From Perognathus longimembris pacificus (Eukaryota; Chordata; Mammalia; Rodentia; Heteromyidae): 64,000 nucleotides of DNA. Shown in pieces: positions 60,251 through 64,000 of this stretch (the stretch's first letter is position 1; the number at the start of each line of letters is the position of its first letter). The DNA lies in contig NC_063176.1 of assembly GCF_023159225.1 (NCBI RefSeq), positions 5,778,963 to 5,842,962 on the forward strand. Direction: 5' to 3'. The notes below the pieces were generated by a model. The model worked only from the letters and a program-made list of their open reading frames with translations, was not told the DNA's origin and ran no database searches. The position numbers and the translations under genes were made by a program.

Positions 60251-61057
60251 GTTAAATAACACTTGTAGCTACTACATGATAAACACAATCTGATTTGGTA
60301 AACATTGTTTCTTTCCTCTTCTTGAAGAATCAAGAGATACATTGTAATCTCAATAGTAAATTCTGCCATGATATATCTTTTTTTTTAAGCCCAGATACAC
60401 TTAAAAATGTTTCATTGATGAGGTGTAGTTGATCATGAGTTATTATTTACTTGTGGGATTTTGAGGAACGTACAGAATCTTGTAGTCTTGATTTTTGCAA
60501 TTGCATATTAAAAAAACAACAATTTTTATGCAGTAATTCTGAGGGTTTAAGTGAACTTATAGAAAAATAGGGTTACATAATGCTTAACATAGAAAAGCTC
60601 TTCAAATATTTTAGCTGTTAAAACTACAGTTCATTCATAATGAATAATAATTACTTTTAAAGTCCTACAAGTCTTATTTAATAAAATGTTGCTATATCTG
60701 TTTTAGAATACATTATGACCTTGTATTAAATATATATGTGTATCTCTATGTATATGTATAGATATCAATATGTAAAATAATATCCTCTCAACGTCCATAT
60801 TTCTAAACAGTCTAACTGGAATTATCAACATTAAGTTACAGGACAATATAGAATGTCAATGACCTCAACTATTTTCTCTGTGCAATGTACAGATTTTTCT
60901 CTGCTTTTTGTTGTTTTAGGAATTAGAACTTTTCCCAGGATGGTTTTTCCAGAGCACAGAGCTTCATCTGCTGACTTTTATGATCTGTGACAGTATTAAG
61001 GAGCTTGTTCTTTCCAGTAAAAGAGCAAGACTCAGAAACGCTTTGTTTCCTATAATG
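60251..61057. other. unassigned AT-rich DNA
   Basis: No supported feature. Confidence 0.45.
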
Positions 61058-61062
61058 ACATC

Positions 61063-61670
61063 TGTTGCATACTGGACACCCAGGTGGCCTCGAACCCATG
61101 ACAATAAAGTCACCAACAACACTCAGTCCATTGGTCTAGGAGTCTTAATTCAGCTGTGCAGCATCTGCTCTCCCTGATCCGGATAGAGAAGAACAGCTGT
61201 GGGCCTCAGTAGGGCTGGGTTTTTAAAGGCAAAAATCCTGTGTACCACACACAGCTGGTCACCTAGCACACGCAGGCGGTCAGGCAAGTTAGGCAAGGCA
61301 AGCAGTTTACAGAAGCCTAATTTTTGCGGTTAGGCTAGCAGGGCATTAACTTTTACCTCTGTTAGCCTGTCTTCCAGATGAGCATCTAACAGTAAATTCC
61401 TCATTTTAGAACTTAACTTGGCTCTTTCTAAACATCACAAAGGGAGAGATTGCTCATCTTGTTTTCTAAACATCACAATGGATCAGGATTGCTTATCTTG
61501 TCACCTCTGTTCCTTTCTTGCTAAGCAGGGACTAGCTGACTGCTCCACCTGCCAATTTTCCTTCCCTTAATTTGAGAGAGGGTCTCACACTGCAGCGGTT
61601 TGGCTTACTTGGGGTGTGTCAGATTCTTTACCTAGGACTGAAGGTGAATTTTCTTGGTCTGAGTGTCTCA
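61063..61670 (-). mobile_element. solo LTR (endogenous retrovirus), antisense, with target duplication
   Basis: 608 bp, minus strand starts TGAGACACTC and ends ATGCAACA, the TG...CA ends expected of an LTR. Flanked by the 5-bp repeat acatc (61,058-61,062 and 61,671-61,675). A TATA-like TTTAAAA lies at plus 61,220-61,226. Its middle (cacacgcaggcggtcaggca) is related to the LTR at 45,251-45,880. No internal retroviral sequence is next to it, so it is a solo LTR. Confidence 0.8.
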
Positions 61671-61675
61671 ACATC

Positions 61676-62868
61676 AACCCAATCTCAACACTTAGCCTAA
61701 CTGTAAACTTTGTTTCTGAATTACAGAAAATCTGTGCTAATCCTGTGTGTTGCCTGTACTTCGAAGGATGATGTTGCAGAACGCAATTAGTGTGGTGTGT
61801 GTACATTTTGGAGTTTTTGGTAGTGTGGGCTGTTTTGTGCTGATCTGAGGAGAGTATCTCTTTAGTTCATTTCCTTTAAGGTTCATTTCCAGGAAAGGTT
61901 TGTGCATATACACAGTTCATGGAAGTTAAGGCTAATGTGTGACCAACAAACAGGTCAAAACAGAGACACCAATGCCTTTCCACCCTTGGAACACTTCTCT
62001 AGCACTAGAGCAAATGAAGATCATTTAATAAAAACAGCCAGATGCTTCTAAATGGGAAGTGAGTGACACATGCTCTCTTGCCTAGTGATTTAGTTCTTTC
62101 AATTGGCCAGTGACTGAATATGTTTATACAAATTATCTTCTAGGAAACTAAGATATTGGAATTGATAAAATTGCTCTGCATAAGGAAACAGTGAGCAATG
62201 ATAGATATTCTGGGACATTATAAACACTGAATTTGATCTGACTCAGATATTTTCCTAAATCTTAGAAAATGTGCATAAGCATTTGGGGGAGCATAAAAAG
62301 AATTCAGTAAATCCTTAAGTAATCTTCTTTTAGTGATCAAAAAAGCTGAACGTAGTTCGTGGTTTCCTTGCCTCCAAGAAAGGGAAGTACAATATGCTTT
62401 TTAATAAAGCAATTTTATTATGGAAATGCTTTTCTTTTTCTAACAGTAGTATTTGAGTAAACATTTCTACAGAACATGTTTTTCTAAGTAGTGTTTCTCT
62501 CTCACTGAACTTTAGGGGTATTTTCTATTCCAAACAAAAACAAAAAAGCAAAAAAAAAAAAAAAAAAGGAACATGTTGCTTTGCTGTGTTTTCCTTAGAA
62601 AAATACCTGAAATTCAATAACCATCTCAATATTTTGTTCTCAATTTTATTTGTCTTTCTAAGTATCTTTTGAAAGCAGGGCCTTGGACTCATCTATCATT
62701 CAGTAGTATATTCATATTCAATGGCAATAATACATAAAGACTAGTTTTCTTTATTCTGCTTCAAAGACCATTTCAGTATTCCCCAATAAAAATTTAGCTG
62801 ACTTAATGGGAAGAAAGTGAAGAACTGTAGGATAGAGGAGGCCAGTGAGATATTCCATGTTCCATAAA
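61676..62868. other. unassigned DNA
   Basis: A poly(A) run is at about 62,552-62,568. No gene or repeat family recognised. Confidence 0.45.
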
Positions 62869-62925
62869 TGTGTGTGTGTGTATTGTGTGTGTGTGTGTAT
62901 TGTGTGTGTGTGTATATATATATGC
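62869..62925. repeat. interrupted (TG)n/(TA)n repeat
   Basis: Three TG runs separated by TATTG, ending in TATA. Confidence 0.93.
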
Positions 62926-62945
62926 ACATGGACAGGGATAATCGC

Positions 62946-63180
62946 TGGGGGCTGATCACTCACACCTATAATCCTAACAGCCTAATAGGCTGAGACTTTA
63001 GGATTCTGATTTGAAGCCAAGCTAGGCAAGAAAGACCATGAGATTTTTAACTTCAATTAATCACAATAAAGCTATAAGTGGAGCTGTGGCTCAAGTGGTA
63101 GAGTGTCAGCCATAATTGAAGAGTAGGGATAATGCTCAGGATCTGAATTCAAGCCCTAGCATGCAAGCACCCATGCATGA
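62946..63180 (+). mobile_element. chimeric 7SL/B1-like + ID-like SINE
   Basis: gatcactcacacctataatc, gaagccaagctaggcaagaa, the linker aacttcaattaatcac, ggctcaagtggtagagtgtc, then attcaagccctagcatgc and a TG/CA-rich tail. Confidence 0.9.
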
Positions 63181-63202
63181 GTGTGTGTGTGTGTGGGCAC
63201 AT

Positions 63203-63241
<39 letters not shown>
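63180..63241. repeat. (GT)n then (CA)n, inverted pair
   Basis: GT run 63,180-63,195, spacer with ggcacatg, CA run 63,204-63,241, in the tail of a chimeric SINE. Confidence 0.95.
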
Positions 63242-63264
63242 AGACAAAAAGTCCTGGATAGTAA

Positions 63265-63775
63265 TGTAGTATAGAGGTCAGATCTGGCTGGCGCCATCAT
63301 TGGCCATGGTGAGTTGCACTATCTGACACCTTGTCTTGATGGGGTCCCATCCCCAGGTGATGGGTGTTCTTGAATCCCTAGAGACAGGGGTGGACAACTT
63401 AACCTATAGGTTACTGAAGTGTCTAAGGCTGGAAGCTTCCTGTGACCCAGCCCCCTGACCTGACCCTAAGGTCGGGCCAGCTCAGGCGCCATTACGCCAT
63501 GCCACATATCTCCGTGTTCGTGTTGTGTCTCCTGGCCCATCAATGATCACCATGGCATTTCAAGCCAGCTCTCCATTGGAGCTGGATTGGTTTGTTGGTA
63601 GGTTTTTGTTCATTCTTCTCTATCTGGCCTATTTCCTGATAGTGTTACGTGTATTTGTGGGCTTTAGGCCTTTGTAACAACTGGCTGCCTGCAGACTGCT
63701 AATGCTCTAATAAAACCTCGAAGATTCCGTCCTTCAATATGTGGCTTCTTGGATAATTTACCAGTACCATTACCA
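63265..63775 (+). mobile_element. LTR-like element
   Basis: GC-richer block (tggctggcgccatcattggc; gaccctaaggtcgggccagc; ggcgccattacgccatgcca) ending with AATAAA (about 63,708) and cctcgaagattccgtccttc, then about 35 bp resembling an R/U5 end. Length and the position of the polyadenylation signal suit an LTR, but no target duplication was found and no TATA box is clear. A retrocopy of an unknown transcript is the alternative. Confidence 0.5.
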
Positions 63776-63894
63776 TAATTTACCATTACTAACTATAATA
63801 TACTAATATGCCTGGAAGTATCAGATGTTTATAGCCAACATGGTGATAGTGGACTTCCAAGTGTAATTTGTGATTGTGAGAAGAAAAATAATAT

Positions 63895-64000
63895 TTTAAA
63901 AATAAAAATCATACTATGTGAAGTGAGCCAGACCCAAAGAAACATAGACTCTATGGCTTCCCTCATCGGTATCAATTAGTATATGTGTAGGGCAGTCCTA
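63895..64000 (+). mobile_element. 5'-truncated L1, cut by window end
   Basis: tatgtgaagtgagccagacc, aaagaaacatagactctatg, then tcaattagtatatgtgtagg match 29,930-30,005 and 43,425-43,495. Continues beyond the window. Confidence 0.9.

Overview
The window reads as non-coding DNA from a rodent nuclear genome. I find no host protein-coding gene, no intact cellular RNA gene and no CRISPR or prokaryotic feature. Two repeat types point to the lineage. One is a dimeric tRNA-derived SINE with Pol III A and B boxes. The other is a chimeric SINE whose left part is 7SL/B1-like and whose right part is ID-like. Both fit my knowledge of SINEs from the Geomyoidea (kangaroo rats and pocket mice, probably Heteromyidae). 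That placement is inference from repeat type; no database search was run.

Layout: 1-1,300 holds an antisense L1 scrap and unique DNA, then a large GAA/GGAA purine tract (about 1,300-1,680). From 1,680 to 21,600 there is AT-rich intergenic DNA with SINEs in both orientations, small L1 3' ends and weak MIR/L2-like traces. 21,600-25,850 is L1-dense, with a sense 3' part followed by an older antisense one. 25,850-36,450 has SINEs, truncated L1s and a solo-LTR-like element. 36,900-44,400 is the main feature: a full-length-sized but dead L1 (about 7.0 kb: 5'UTR, ORF1, ORF2, 3'UTR) inserted into the 3'UTR of an older same-strand L1. After it come a 29-nt exact match to the U2 snRNA 5' end, an antisense LTR with a duplicated promoter-proximal segment, more L1 3' ends and SINEs, a solo LTR with 5-bp target duplications (61,063-61,670), a further LTR-like block and a 5'-truncated L1 cut by the window end.

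Nothing here encodes a working system as far as I can see. The L1 ORFs carry many stops and frameshifts. The more unusual items are two very small retroinsertions with target duplications. One is a 39-nt 'tailless' copy of only the SINE 5' half (50,567-50,605). The other is a 46-nt copy of only the last bases of an L1 3' end (10,323-10,368). Also of interest are the repeated pairing of chimeric-SINE tails with (CA)n tracts and a run of pure purine 229 nt long. Boundaries of repeats are by eye and uncertain by 5-30 bases unless a target duplication fixes them.
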